A stretch of DNA of 49,238 bases from contig JALHMQ010000032.1 of assembly GCA_022843955.1 (NCBI GenBank), positions 1 through 49,238 of the forward strand, read 5' to 3'. The position numbers were made by a program, and so were the translations under genes. The notes under the pieces are model-generated. The model made no database searches. It saw only the letters and a list, made by a program, of their open reading frames with translations, and was not told the origin of the DNA. This DNA comes from Burkholderiaceae bacterium. Its GTDB lineage: Bacteria; Pseudomonadota; Gammaproteobacteria; Burkholderiales; Burkholderiaceae_F. Below are positions 16,003-24,342 of the stretch, one piece after another. Within the stretch, counting starts at the first letter, position 1; every line of letters starts with the position of its first letter.

Positions 16003-18849
16003 ATGAGTCCATGGCGCACATTCGGCGCGGCCCTGATCGTGGGCGCTCTGGCAGCCTGCGGTGGCGGCGGTGGTGGCGGCGACAGTCCACCGCCTGCTGC
16101 AGCGGACGTCGAAGTCGTGATATCCGCGTCCGCAGCCAGCGTGATTGAAGGGGACGATGTCACCTACACCTTCACCCTGCGCAGCGTCGGCACGGATGCG
16201 GCACGTGACGTCTTGCTGACGCTCGATCTCGGCAGCGGTCAGGCGCTGGCGGGTGTCAACTGCGCCGCCGGCGGCGGCGGGCTGTGTCCCGCGCAGCTCA
16301 GCGCGCGCATGGTCGTCCCGACCTTGCCACCTGGCGCGCAACTCGTCTTCACGGCGCCGGCCACGGTGTCGCTTGGCGCGCCCGCCAGCGGCGTCAGGGC
16401 GGTCGTCACCGCGCAGGCTGCGGCCGATGGTCGCGCCGCCAACAACACTGCGACCGTCGCCGTCGGCACGCGCGAGCGCAGCTTCGTTCGCCTGCAGAGC
16501 GATACCGGCGACCCGATCGGCCTCGGCGCCGCGTATGGCTACACCCGGGCGAATGCCCAGATCTCGGTGAGCGCCAGTGGTGGCCTGCTGACCGTCCAGG
16601 TGCGTGGCGATCAGCAGTGGAACGGCTACTTCCAGCTGCCCAACTCGCTGACGCAGTTTCAGGTCGGCACCTTTCCGAGCCTGACCGGCTACCCGCAGCA
16701 TGCGGCTGCCGTGGGCGGCCTGTCATGGAGCGGCGTGGGTGGCTGCAGCCAGCTGCGCGGCGCCTTCACGGTGTCGCGCGCCATCTACGTGGCCGGCGCA
16801 CTCAGCGAACTGGATCTGAGTTTCGAGCAGACCTGCGAGTCGTACGCCGGCGCGCTGCGCGGCGAGATCCGCTGGCGCAGCGCCGACACCTCGCAGCCGC
16901 CCGGTCCGCTCGATCCGCCGCCGGCGTCGCTGTGGCAGCCGGCAGCCGGCGCCACGCCGGCCAGCGGCGACTACGTCTATCTGGAGAGTCAGAGCGGGGA
17001 CTACATCGGTGGCGGTGCCACGCGCACCTACACGCGCGCCAATGCAGCGCTGGCGTTCGAGATCATCGGTCAGGCGCTGCAGGTGGGTGTCTCCGGTGAT
17101 CAGCAGTGGAGCGGCACCCTTGCGCCGATGAGCGGTATCACGCAGCTGGCACCCGGGTACTACCCGAACGCGCAGCTGCACTCGAGCGGCAACCCCGCAC
17201 GCGCCGGCTTGAACTGGTACGGCGAGGGCAGGATCTGTGGCCGCTTGCAGGGTTGGTTCGTGGTCGACCGCGTGGCCTTTGTCGGCGGCCAGTTGCGCGA
17301 GCTCGAGCTGCGCTTCGAGCAGCGCTGCGACAGCGCGACGGGCGCGCTGCGCGGCAAGCTGCGGCTGACCGGCAATGACACCACCCTGCCACCCGGCCCG
17401 GCTCAGCCGCCGGCTGGGCTGTGGTCGCCGCCGGCGAGTGCGGTGCCTGTCAACGGCGACTTCATCTATCTGCAGAGCGACGCGGCCGACTCCGTCGGCG
17501 ACGGCGGCACCTACAGCTATACGCGCGCCAATGCGCGGCTTCTTTTCGATGGCAGCAGCGGCTATCTGGCGGTGTCCGTCGATGGCGACCAGTGGTGGAA
17601 CGGCGACTTCAAGGTCATGGACACGTTGACGCGGTTCGAGCCCGGCTACTACGGCGAACTGCAGCGCTACCCGTTTCATAACCGGGTCAAGGGCGGCCTC
17701 AGCTGGGTGGGCCAGGGCCGTGGCTGCAACCAGTCGAGCGGCTGGTTCATGGTCGACAGCGTCACCTACGACGGCAACACGCTCACCGCCATCACGCTGC
17801 GTTTCGAGCAGCGCTGCGAGAACGGCACCGCCGCCTTGCGCGGCATGGTGCGGCTGACGCCAGGTGACACCACGGCGCCGCCGGGTCCGGTCAATCCTCC
17901 GCCGCCAAGCTTGTGGGCGCCGCCAGTGGGTGCCACGCCGGCCACCGGCGACTACGTCTACCTGGAGAGCGACAGCGGCGACTTCATCGGCGCCGGCGCC
18001 ACGCGTACCTACACGCGCGCCGATACGCAGTTTGCGTTCAGCTCGTCGGGCGCCAATTTCTCGATGAGCCTGACGGGCGACCAGCGGTGGACGGGCAGCT
18101 TCGTGGCGATGGCAGGTCTGGCGCAACTGCGGCCCGGCTACTACGGCGACCTGCAGCGGGCGCCGTTCAACAACCCGGCCAAGGGAGGACTCGAGTGGTC
18201 CGGCGAAGGGCGTGGCTGCAACCAGCTGAGCGGTTGGTTCGTGGTCGACAGTGTTTCCTACAACGGCAACGCGCTTGCCGCGATCGAGCTGCGGTTCCTG
18301 CAGCGCTGCGACGGAGCGGCAGCGGCGCTGCGCGGCAAGATCCGCATCACGCCCAACGACACCACGCAGCCGCCCGGGCCGGTCAATCCGCCGCCTGCAG
18401 GCCTGTGGTCACCGGCCGCGGGCGCGGTGCCAGCCAGCGGCAACGTCGTGTACCTGCAGAGTTCGGCCGGCGACTACATCGGCAGCGGCCGCACGATGCT
18501 CTACACCGACGCCAACGCCCGTCTGACGTTTGCAACCTTTGGCAGCCAGCTCAGGGTGACGGTCAACGGCGACACGTGGTGGTACGGCGACTTTCAGCCG
18601 ATGGTCTCGCTGACCCGCCTGCAGCCTGGTTACTACGGCGACGTGCAGCGCTGGCCGTTCCACAACCCGATCAAAGGCGGGTTGAGCTGGTCCGGCGATG
18701 GGCGCGGCTGCAACATGCTCGTCGGTTGGTTCGTGGTGGACGAGGCGGTGTACGACAGCGGCGGGCTGGTGACGGTCACGTTGCGCTTCGTCCAGCGCTG
18801 CGAAGGAGCTGCGGCCGAGCTGCGCGGCCTGCTGCGCTGGTCGCGCTGA
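16003..18849 (+). CDS. Lipoprotein with five ~164-residue tandem repeats of an unrecognised domain
   Basis: 948 residues. Lipobox LAAC followed by seven Gly; residues ~35-155 look like a DUF11/CARDB-type beta domain (NNTATVAVG end). Then five repeats start near residues 158, 322, 485, 649 and 813. Each has YVYLxSxSGDxIG, YTRA(N/D)A, GDQxWxGxF, a PGYYGDLQR.PF strand, KGGLSWSGxGRGCNQLxGWFVVD, LRFEQRC and LRGKIRxTPxDTTxPPGP linker. Two conserved Cys per repeat probably form a disulfide. The first repeat is most diverged; later ones are close to each other. Surface binding or structural role is inferred from architecture. I do not recognise the repeat. Confidence 0.85.
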   Translation: MSPWRTFGAALIVGALAACGGGGGGGDSPPPAAADVEVVISASAASVIEGDDVTYTFTLRSVGTDAARDVLLTLDLGSGQALAGVNCAAGGGGLCPAQLSARMVVPTLPPGAQLVFTAPATVSLGAPASGVRAVVTAQAAADGRAANNTATVAVGTRERSFVRLQSDTGDPIGLGAAYGYTRANAQISVSASGGLLTVQVRGDQQWNGYFQLPNSLTQFQVGTFPSLTGYPQHAAAVGGLSWSGVGGCSQLRGAFTVSRAIYVAGALSELDLSFEQTCESYAGALRGEIRWRSADTSQPPGPLDPPPASLWQPAAGATPASGDYVYLESQSGDYIGGGATRTYTRANAALAFEIIGQALQVGVSGDQQWSGTLAPMSGITQLAPGYYPNAQLHSSGNPARAGLNWYGEGRICGRLQGWFVVDRVAFVGGQLRELELRFEQRCDSATGALRGKLRLTGNDTTLPPGPAQPPAGLWSPPASAVPVNGDFIYLQSDAADSVGDGGTYSYTRANARLLFDGSSGYLAVSVDGDQWWNGDFKVMDTLTRFEPGYYGELQRYPFHNRVKGGLSWVGQGRGCNQSSGWFMVDSVTYDGNTLTAITLRFEQRCENGTAALRGMVRLTPGDTTAPPGPVNPPPPSLWAPPVGATPATGDYVYLESDSGDFIGAGATRTYTRADTQFAFSSSGANFSMSLTGDQRWTGSFVAMAGLAQLRPGYYGDLQRAPFNNPAKGGLEWSGEGRGCNQLSGWFVVDSVSYNGNALAAIELRFLQRCDGAAAALRGKIRITPNDTTQPPGPVNPPPAGLWSPAAGAVPASGNVVYLQSSAGDYIGSGRTMLYTDANARLTFATFGSQLRVTVNGDTWWYGDFQPMVSLTRLQPGYYGDVQRWPFHNPIKGGLSWSGDGRGCNMLVGWFVVDEAVYDSGGLVTVTLRFVQRCEGAAAELRGLLRWSR

Positions 18850-18988
18850 GGTTCGAGTAAGGCGACGCCGATAGGAGCCGGCCCCAGCCGCGTAAGCCTG
18901 CCAGCGTTTGCGGCGGCCTCGTCGAGTTGCGCGCCGGCCGCGGGCCAGGCGCGACGCAGCGGGTCGCGTTGTCGACCTCTTCCCCGAT

Positions 18989-19030
18989 CGATCTCGCTGC
19001 ATCGCCATCGCGATGGCCGCAGCGAGATCG
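18989..19030. other. Long GC-rich hairpin
   Basis: Two perfect 12-base arms (CGATCTCGCTGC at 18989-19000 and its complement at 19019-19030) enclose a perfect 14-base palindrome, GCCATCGCGATGGC (19004-19017), with only 3 and 1 unpaired bases between. It lies in the 308-base gap between the repeat lipoprotein and the small ORF at 19158. No T-run follows on either strand, so a classic terminator is not supported. It may be an RNA structure or a protein-binding site. The rest of the gap shows nothing else clear. Confidence 0.6.
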
Positions 19031-19157
19031 CGCGCGGTCAGTTCAGAACGATTCAGACCGGACTCAGCGCAGCCAAGGGACTGAAGCGGTGGGCGGCGCG
19101 CACAGTGCGTCCATCGACACCGACCCAGTCCGAATCGCCGAAATTAGGAGCCCCACC

Positions 19158-19370
19158 ATGAACGACAACTCCAACCCCGGCACCGTCCGCAACCGCGCCG
19201 CCTTTGCCGCCGTTGCGTTGTCAGCAACGCTCGTGGTGCTGCTCGGCATCGACACGCTGGCCGCGCACGACGGCGAGTCGGCGCAGGTGCTCGCCGCTCC
19301 GGCGCCGATCGTGCTCGCCGCCCGCCAGGCTGGGCCACGCGTGCGCGCGATGTCGCCTGTCTGCCGCTGA
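19158..19370 (+). CDS. Small protein with one hydrophobic segment
   Basis: 70 residues from ATG 19158, chosen for the AGGAG at 19146-19150. NRAAFAAVALSATLVVLLG (12-30) is a membrane span or signal sequence, followed by AAHDGESAQVLAAPAPIVL and a basic tail ending in PVCR. It could be a signal-anchored or secreted small protein. No family recognised. It lies 80 bases upstream of the methionine-synthase-like gene, same strand. Confidence 0.55.
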   Translation: MNDNSNPGTVRNRAAFAAVALSATLVVLLGIDTLAAHDGESAQVLAAPAPIVLAARQAGPRVRAMSPVCR

Positions 19371-19450
19371 CCCGCGCCCTATGATGTCCGCTTCCAGAGG
19401 TGCCGCGGTCCGCCGCAGGCACGCGCAGACAACAGCCCAGGGAGACGCCC

Positions 19451-20470
19451 ATGTTCGAAGCAACACTGGCCGGCAGCCTGCCCAAGCCCGCCTGGCTCGC
19501 GGAGACCGACAAGCTGTGGCCGCAGTGGCGCGCCAGCGGCGAGGAACTGCAGCAGGCCAAGCGCGATGCGACGCTGCTGTGGCTGAAGGCGCAGGAGGAT
19601 GCGGGGCTCGATATCGTCACCGAGGGCGAGCAGTCGCGCCAGCACTTCGTGCACGGCTTTCTCGAGGCGGTGAACGGCATCGACTTCGAGCACAAGGTCG
19701 AGATGGGCATCCGCGGCGACCGCTACAAGGCGATGGTGCCGCAGGTGATCGGTCCGCTGTCGCTGCGCGGCCGCGTGCATGCGATGGAAGCGCAGTTCGC
19801 GCGCGCACACACGACGAAGAAGCTCAAGTTCACGCTGCCCGGCCCGATGACGATCGCCGATACCGTGGCCGACCGCTACTACGGTGACAAGGTGAAGATG
19901 GCGATGGCCTTTGCCGACCTGCTCAACCAGGAGGCGCGCGCGCTGCAGGCCGACGGTGTCGACATCATCCAGTTCGACGAACCGGCCTTCAACGTCTTCC
20001 TCGAAGACGTGCCGCAATGGGGCATCGCGGCGCTGGAGAAGGCGGCGGCGGGACTGACCTGCACGACCGCCGTGCACATCTGCTACGGCTACGGCATCAA
20101 GGCCAACATCGACTGGAAAGGCTCGCTGGGCGAGGAGTGGCGCCAGTACGAGAAGATCTTTCCGGCCATCGCCAAGAGCTCGATCAAGCAGGTGTCGCTG
20201 GAGTGCTACCACTCGCACGTGCCGCCGCACCCGATGGCGCTGCTGCAGGGCAAAGACGTGCTGGTCGGCGTGATCGACGTCGCCAGCGACGAGGTGGAGA
20301 CCCCCGAGCAGGTGGCCGACACCATCGGCCTGGCGCTGCAGTACGTGCCCAAGGAGCGCCTGTTCGCCTGCACCAACTGCGGCATGGCGCCGATGAAGCG
20401 CGAGATCGCCGTGCGCAAGCTGGCGGCGATCGCGCAAGGTGCGGCGCTGGCGCGGCAACGCTACGGCTAG
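19451..20470 (+). CDS. mesD: Core methionine synthase, MesD-like (MetE catalytic domain only)
   Basis: 339 residues, the size of the MetE C-terminal barrel alone. AGSLPKPAWLAETDKLWPQW, DGEQ-like VTEGEQSRQHFVHGF, LPGPMTIADT, DIIQFDEPAFNVF, TAVHICYGYGIKAN, SLECYHSHVP and TNCGMAPMKRE are in order. The HIC pair, the Glu of SLEC and the Cys of NCGM are the zinc ligands that activate homocysteine. The sequence fits the MesD type of core methionine synthase, which uses a methyl-folate donor and is known to need the partner MesX (DUF1852). No DUF1852 gene is in the window. GGGAGA precedes the ATG. An alternative is an archaeal-type core MetE using another donor. Confidence 0.82.
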   Translation: MFEATLAGSLPKPAWLAETDKLWPQWRASGEELQQAKRDATLLWLKAQEDAGLDIVTEGEQSRQHFVHGFLEAVNGIDFEHKVEMGIRGDRYKAMVPQVIGPLSLRGRVHAMEAQFARAHTTKKLKFTLPGPMTIADTVADRYYGDKVKMAMAFADLLNQEARALQADGVDIIQFDEPAFNVFLEDVPQWGIAALEKAAAGLTCTTAVHICYGYGIKANIDWKGSLGEEWRQYEKIFPAIAKSSIKQVSLECYHSHVPPHPMALLQGKDVLVGVIDVASDEVETPEQVADTIGLALQYVPKERLFACTNCGMAPMKREIAVRKLAAIAQGAALARQRYG

Positions 20471-20735
20471 CGCAGCGGCAGGCGCAGCGCGGGTGCGCGC
20501 CCGGTGGGGCGCGGTGGCGGGCGGGTTGGGCGCCGATTGCGCGCCGATTGCGCGCGGCTGCGCCATGCCGTTCAGTTGAGGTGCACCGTGAGGACGCCTG
20601 CGCGCAGGTTCGCCGTGCTGTGCCGCTGCGCCACGATTAACAACGATTAACCGCCGCTTAAGTACAAGCCGGCGGCATCGCGGGCACAGTGTCTCCGTCG
20701 TCACCCACACATCAAATTACAACCAAGGAGCCACC
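20471..20735. other. Gap with an AT-richer promoter-like stretch
   Basis: 265 bases. The left part is GC-rich with short direct repeats of GCGCCGATTGC. From ~20630 the sequence turns AT-rich (two copies of ACGATTAAC, then CTTAAGTACAAG, then ATCAAATTACAACC), a likely promoter and leader for the two tiny ORFs that follow. No exact sigma-70 boxes can be fixed. Confidence 0.4.
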
Positions 20736-20813
20736 ATGCATGCCACCGCCTATCTCCCGCGCCGTCCGAAGCCGCAGCCCCGCCCGCCGGTCGGCCGCCG
20801 CACCTTCGGCTGA
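20736..20813 (+). CDS. Tiny Pro/Arg-rich ORF 1
   Basis: 25 codons (MHATAYLPRRPKP... ending GRRTFG). It has a strong AAGGAG ribosome site 5 bases upstream (20725-20730) and an AT-rich leader. The peptide is very basic and proline-rich, without Cys. Its first ~18 residues match the pattern of the next ORF: M-x-A-T-A, then x-x-P, then RRPxP. The shared start and the two good ribosome sites argue that both are translated. Function unknown. Confidence 0.5.
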   Translation: MHATAYLPRRPKPQPRPPVGRRTFG

Positions 20814-20840
20814 TCCTCGTCACGCATCGAGGAGAACCCG

Positions 20841-20948
20841 ATGAAAGCCACCGCGCTGCCGCCGCCGCGTCGCCCCGCCCCGTCCCGATCGCCGGCTGAT
20901 CTGCCGGCCGATGATCCAGCGCAGCCGCCGCCGCAGCCGGTCCGCTGA
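20841..20948 (+). CDS. Tiny Pro/Arg-rich ORF 2
   Basis: 35 codons (MKATALPPPRRPAPS...), stop at 20946. GAGGAG lies at 20829-20834, 6 bases before the ATG. The N-terminal half is like ORF 1; the C-terminal half is acidic then Pro/Gln-rich (PAQPPPQPVR). It is 27 bases after ORF 1, in line with a two-gene message. It ends 30 bases before the stop of the convergent VOC gene. Function unknown. Confidence 0.5.
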   Translation: MKATALPPPRRPAPSRSPADLPADDPAQPPPQPVR

Positions 20949-20977
20949 CCGGGCGGCTGGCGGCGTCTGCAGCGCCG

Positions 20978-21367
20978 TCAGCCGCCCGGCGCGGCGTAGG
21001 TCATCACGTTGATCGCCGCGCCTTGCGGATCGACGATCACCGCGAGCCGGCCCACGCTCGGCACGTCCATCGGGCCGAACACCACCTTGCCCCCGAGCGA
21101 TGCCGCCTGCGCGCAGGTGGCATCGACGTCGTTGACCGTCACGTAGCTGCCCCAGCAGGGCGGCATGCCGCCGGCGTGCTCGGGCAGCTTCATCACGCCG
21201 CCGACGGCGGTGCCGTCGGCCTTGACCACGTGATACGGGCCATCGGGCATCGGCATCGTCTCCACCTTCCAGTTGAACAGCGCGCTGTAGAAGGCGAGCG
21301 CGGCATCGGGATCGGTGGTCATCAGCTCGTTCCAGCTGAAGGCGCCGTGCGTGGTGTAGGCGTCCAT
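20978..21367 (-). CDS. VOC-family protein (glyoxalase/bleomycin-resistance fold)
   Basis: 129 residues; ATG 21367 chosen for AGGAGA just upstream and because the domain begins with GAFSWNELMTTDPDAALAFY. The two beta-alpha-beta-beta-beta halves are visible: FYSALFNWKVETMPM and then WGSYVTVNDVDATCAQAASLGGKVVFGP, IVDPQGAAINVM. This is the pattern of small VOC proteins (27 kDa antigen CFP30B-like, single unit). They often bind metal and act on small molecules; substrate not predictable. Monocistronic. Confidence 0.9.
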   Translation of the reverse strand: MDAYTTHGAFSWNELMTTDPDAALAFYSALFNWKVETMPMPDGPYHVVKADGTAVGGVMKLPEHAGGMPPCWGSYVTVNDVDATCAQAASLGGKVVFGPMDVPSVGRLAVIVDPQGAAINVMTYAAPGG

Positions 21368-21613
21368 GCGGGTCTCCTGCAACAGTTGAAAGCGCCAGTG
21401 TGCGAGCGGCGCGCGCTGCGGCGAATGCCCGCGAGATGGGAGCGGCAGCGCCGGCGGTCGGAGCAACGTGACTCTTCACGTGCCGCCGTGGCGATCCGTC
21501 TCCGATCCGTTACCGGCTGCGCCATAGACTACTGTCCATCGGCGCACCCGCGACCGCGGCCTGCTGCTCACGCGGCAGGAGACGGCACCGATCTTCATCA
21601 CGGAGATCTCGGC

Positions 21614-22432
21614 ATGACTCGCTCGCTTGCACGCAAGACCCTCGCCACCGCGGTCGGACTGGCTTTCGCCTCGCTGGCGGCGGCGCAGTCTGCGGCGCCC
21701 TCAACGCAACCCGCGGGGCAGACCGGCATCCTGATCGGCCGCCAGGCGGCGCCACCCGCCGCGCCGGCCCAGCCGTTGGCCAAGGACGCGTACAAGGCCG
21801 GCGCGGCAGCAAACCCCGCGGTGGCCATGCCTCGCACCACGACCGGTGCGCAGGGAATCATGCAGCCGCCCCACCGCGCGATGGGCGGCCAGGACCCGTC
21901 GCAAGGCGGCACCGGCGGCCAGGGTCCGTCGCACGGCGGCACCGGTGGGCAGCGCACGGTGGGCGCGGTGCAGATGAACAGCGGCGGCGGCGGGCAGGAT
22001 CCGTCGCAGGGCCCCACCGGCGGCCAGAAGCGCACGGTGGGCGCGGTGCAGATGAACAGCGGCGGCGGGGGGCAGGATCCGTCGCAGGGCCCCACCGGCG
22101 GCCAGAAGCGCACGGTGGGCGCGGTGCAGATGAACAGCGGCGGCGGGCAGGATCCGTCACAGGGCCCCACCGGCGGTCAGAAGCGCACGGTGGGCGCCGT
22201 GCAGATGAACAGCGGCGGCGGGCAGGATCCGTCACAAGGCCCCACCGGCGGGCAGAAGCGCACGGTGGCCGGCACGCAGTTGCAGGGCCAGGCCGGTACC
22301 GGTGTGCAGGTGCGTCAGGGGATGGGGACGGGCCCTGCCGGGCAGCCGCCGATGACGCGCGACCTGCCCGGCCAGGGATTGGCGGGTCAACCGAACGCAG
22401 CGGCAAGCAACGCGGCCAAGGCGCTGCGCTGA
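21614..22432 (+). CDS. Secreted Gly/Gln-rich repeat protein
   Basis: 272 residues from ATG 21614. Signal peptide to about AAAQS. After a Pro/Ala region (IGRQAAPPAAPAQPL) come short units GGQDPSQGGTGGQGPSHGG, then four copies of a 25-26 residue unit, RTVGAVQMNSGGG(G)QDPSQGPTGGQK type, encoded at ~21953-22258. The DNA copies are nearly identical, so the array expanded recently and could vary between strains. No Cys, no enzyme motif. It resembles extracellular matrix or low-complexity surface proteins only in composition. Not recognised. Confidence 0.7.
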   Translation: MTRSLARKTLATAVGLAFASLAAAQSAAPSTQPAGQTGILIGRQAAPPAAPAQPLAKDAYKAGAAANPAVAMPRTTTGAQGIMQPPHRAMGGQDPSQGGTGGQGPSHGGTGGQRTVGAVQMNSGGGGQDPSQGPTGGQKRTVGAVQMNSGGGGQDPSQGPTGGQKRTVGAVQMNSGGGQDPSQGPTGGQKRTVGAVQMNSGGGQDPSQGPTGGQKRTVAGTQLQGQAGTGVQVRQGMGTGPAGQPPMTRDLPGQGLAGQPNAAASNAAKALR

Positions 22433-22529
22433 GGCCCGTGCGCGGCATGGCACCGCCGCGCTACGCCCGCGTGGCATGGCGCGCGCAGATGCGCTCCGCC
22501 GCGCGTGGCCGCGGCAGCGCGCAGCGCGC

Positions 22530-23528
22530 CTATTGCGGCACGAAACCGGTGCGCTTGATGATCTGCGCCCACGCGGCCGAGTAGGCGCGTTCGCGCTGTG
22601 CCAGTTGCGCCGCCGGCATGAACTGCACGGTCAGTCCCCAGTCGGTGAGCTTGTCGCGCATCGCCGGTTGCGCGATCACCTTGGCCAGCGCATTGGCAAA
22701 GCGGTCGACATCCGTTTGCGGCGTGCCGGCGGGCGCGAAGAAGCCGTAGTACGGCACGTCTTCGAAGCCGGCCAGGCCGAGTTCGGCAAAGGTCGGCACG
22801 TCGGGCAGCGCGGCCTGGCGCTGGTTGCCGAGCACCGCGACCACGCGTAGCCGGCCGCTCTTGGCGGGCTCCACCAGCTCGGGCACGGAGGCGATCGCCG
22901 CCGGGATCGTGCCGCTGTAGACATCGCCCAGCATCGGCGCGCTGCCGCGGTACGGCGCGGCCACCAGATCCAGCCCGTGCTTCTCGGCGATCACCTTGAC
23001 CACGAACTCGGGCACCGAGGCCGGTGCCGGCACGCCGATCGCCGACTTGCCCGCCTGTTGCGACTTGACCCACGCCACGTACTCCTTGAAGCCGGCGGCC
23101 GGCGTCTGCGCACCCACGGCGAGCGCGTTGACGAAGGTTGCAAACCCCGCCACCGGCACGAAGTCGCGTGCGGGGTCGAAGCCGGCGTTCTTCATCACCA
23201 GCGGCACGATGCTGATGGTGTGATCGTGCGTGATGAAGAACAGGGTGCCGTCGGGCGGCGCCTGCTTGAGCAGCTGCGCGGCGATCTGGCCGCCCGCGCC
23301 GGGGCGGTTCTCGACGATCACCGGTGCGGCGAGTTCTTCCTTGAGTTTCTCGGCCAGCGTGCGGGCGATGGCATCGGTGCCGCCGCCGGCCGGAAAGCCG
23401 ACCAGGATGCGCACCGTCTTGCCGTCTTGCGCCGCGGCGGCGGGCGGTGGCACCCCCACCGCCGCCAGCACCAGGGCGAGCGCGGCGAGGAGCAGCTTGA
23501 TGCGGCAGGGGGAGCATGCGTGCGACAT
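22530..23528 (-). CDS. Tripartite tricarboxylate transporter substrate-binding protein (Bug/TctC family)
   Basis: 332 residues from ATG 23528 (GGAG upstream). Signal peptide (KLLLAALALVLAAVGVPPPA), then the Bug core: VRILVGFPAGGGTDAIARTL, VIVENRPGAGGQIAAQLL, APPDGTLFFITHDHTIS and YRGSAPMLGDVYSGTIPAAI, with later LPDVPTFAELGLAGFE and YGFFAPAGTP. Bug proteins are periplasmic binders of carboxylates or other small acids. No TctA/TctB membrane genes are near, which is common for this family in Burkholderiales. Substrate unknown. A longer frame upstream lies within the repeat region and is not coding. Confidence 0.93.
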   Translation of the reverse strand: MSHACSPCRIKLLLAALALVLAAVGVPPPAAAAQDGKTVRILVGFPAGGGTDAIARTLAEKLKEELAAPVIVENRPGAGGQIAAQLLKQAPPDGTLFFITHDHTISIVPLVMKNAGFDPARDFVPVAGFATFVNALAVGAQTPAAGFKEYVAWVKSQQAGKSAIGVPAPASVPEFVVKVIAEKHGLDLVAAPYRGSAPMLGDVYSGTIPAAIASVPELVEPAKSGRLRVVAVLGNQRQAALPDVPTFAELGLAGFEDVPYYGFFAPAGTPQTDVDRFANALAKVIAQPAMRDKLTDWGLTVQFMPAAQLAQRERAYSAAWAQIIKRTGFVPQ

Positions 23529-23639
23529 GGAAACTCCGGGAGGGGCAACGGGTGCAGTGGCAGCGGCTGCTGCTGCGCTTGGCCGGATTATCGCGCTGCG
23601 ACAGGGCGGCATGCGCCGCACGCGTTGCGGTAAGCGTTG

Positions 23640-24325
23640 GCGCCGCGTCGTCCCCGCGAAGGCGGGGACCCGGTGTCTTGCGTATTGAACGAGGTCGTGG
23701 TGTGCCAGCTGGTGTGGACGCACGCAAACTCCGTCGACACTGTCGCCACCGCCCCAGGGTGGAGCGTCGCTCAGGCGCAGCTCGTCGCACCACATCGCAC
23801 ACGTTACGGTGCGCCCCGCGCGGTGTCGTCCCCGCGCAAGCGGGGACCCAGTGTCTTGTGTGTGTTGAACGAGGTCGTGGTGTGCCAGCTGGTGTGGACG
23901 CACGCAAACTCCGTCGCCACCGTCGCCATCGCCGCTGGGTGAGCGTCGCTCAGGCGCGGCTCATCGCGCCTTCTTTTCATATACGTCGCACATCGAACGT
24001 CGCACATCGAACGTCGCACATCGAACGTCGCACATCGACCTCGCACATCGCAGCCGCGCTGCGCGACCGCAGGCGCGAGTAGGACCAACACATCGCACAC
24101 GTTACGGTACGCCCCGCGCGGTGTCGTCCCCGCGCAAGCGGGGACCCAGTGTCTTGTGTGTGTTGAACAAGGCCGTGGCGTGCCGGCTGGTGTGGACGCA
24201 CGCAAACTCCGTCGCCACCGTCGCCATCGCCGCTGGGTGAGCGTCGCTCAGGCGCGGCTCATCGCGCCTTCTTTTCATATGCCGCGGCCGCAAGTCGCTG
24301 GGTCCCCGCTTTCGCGGGCACCGCG
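23640..24325. repeat. Cluster of interspersed repeats with a GC-rich hairpin core
   Basis: Three related units start at about 23647, 23825 and 24123. Each has a core hairpin with 8-bp stem GTCCCCGC/GCGGGGAC (loop GAAG in unit 1 and GCAA in units 2 and 3; cores at 23650-23669, 23828-23847, 24126-24145), then about 140 bases of shared text. Units 2 and 3, with their left flanks (from 23792 and 24089), are almost identical over ~190 bases. An inverted single core stands at ~24299-24322. Such CGTCCCCGC-type cores are common dispersed elements in proteobacteria. The minus-strand open frames inside (VPACAGTT type) are not genes. It fills the gap between the Bug and SRAP genes. Confidence 0.85.
23983..24038. 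repeat. 14-base tandem repeat, four copies
   Basis: ACGTCGCACATCGA is repeated four times without gaps (starts 23983, 23997, 24011, 24025), followed by a shortened fifth copy (TCGCACATCG at 24041). It lies between repeat units 2 and 3 of the cluster and is likely to vary in copy number. Confidence 0.9.
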
Positions 24326-24342
24326 CCAGCGCCCGACCGGGG

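Noticed and set aside
19004-19030. The nested hairpin as a rho-independent terminator
   Set aside because: No T-run follows on either strand.
23650-24145. CRISPR array from the repeated hairpin cores
   Set aside because: Units are far apart and unequal, the text between cores is itself repeated, and no cas genes are seen.
23640-24210. Minus-strand open frames with VPACAGTT-type text as proteins
   Set aside because: They are translations of the dispersed hairpin repeat, a well-known source of false genes.
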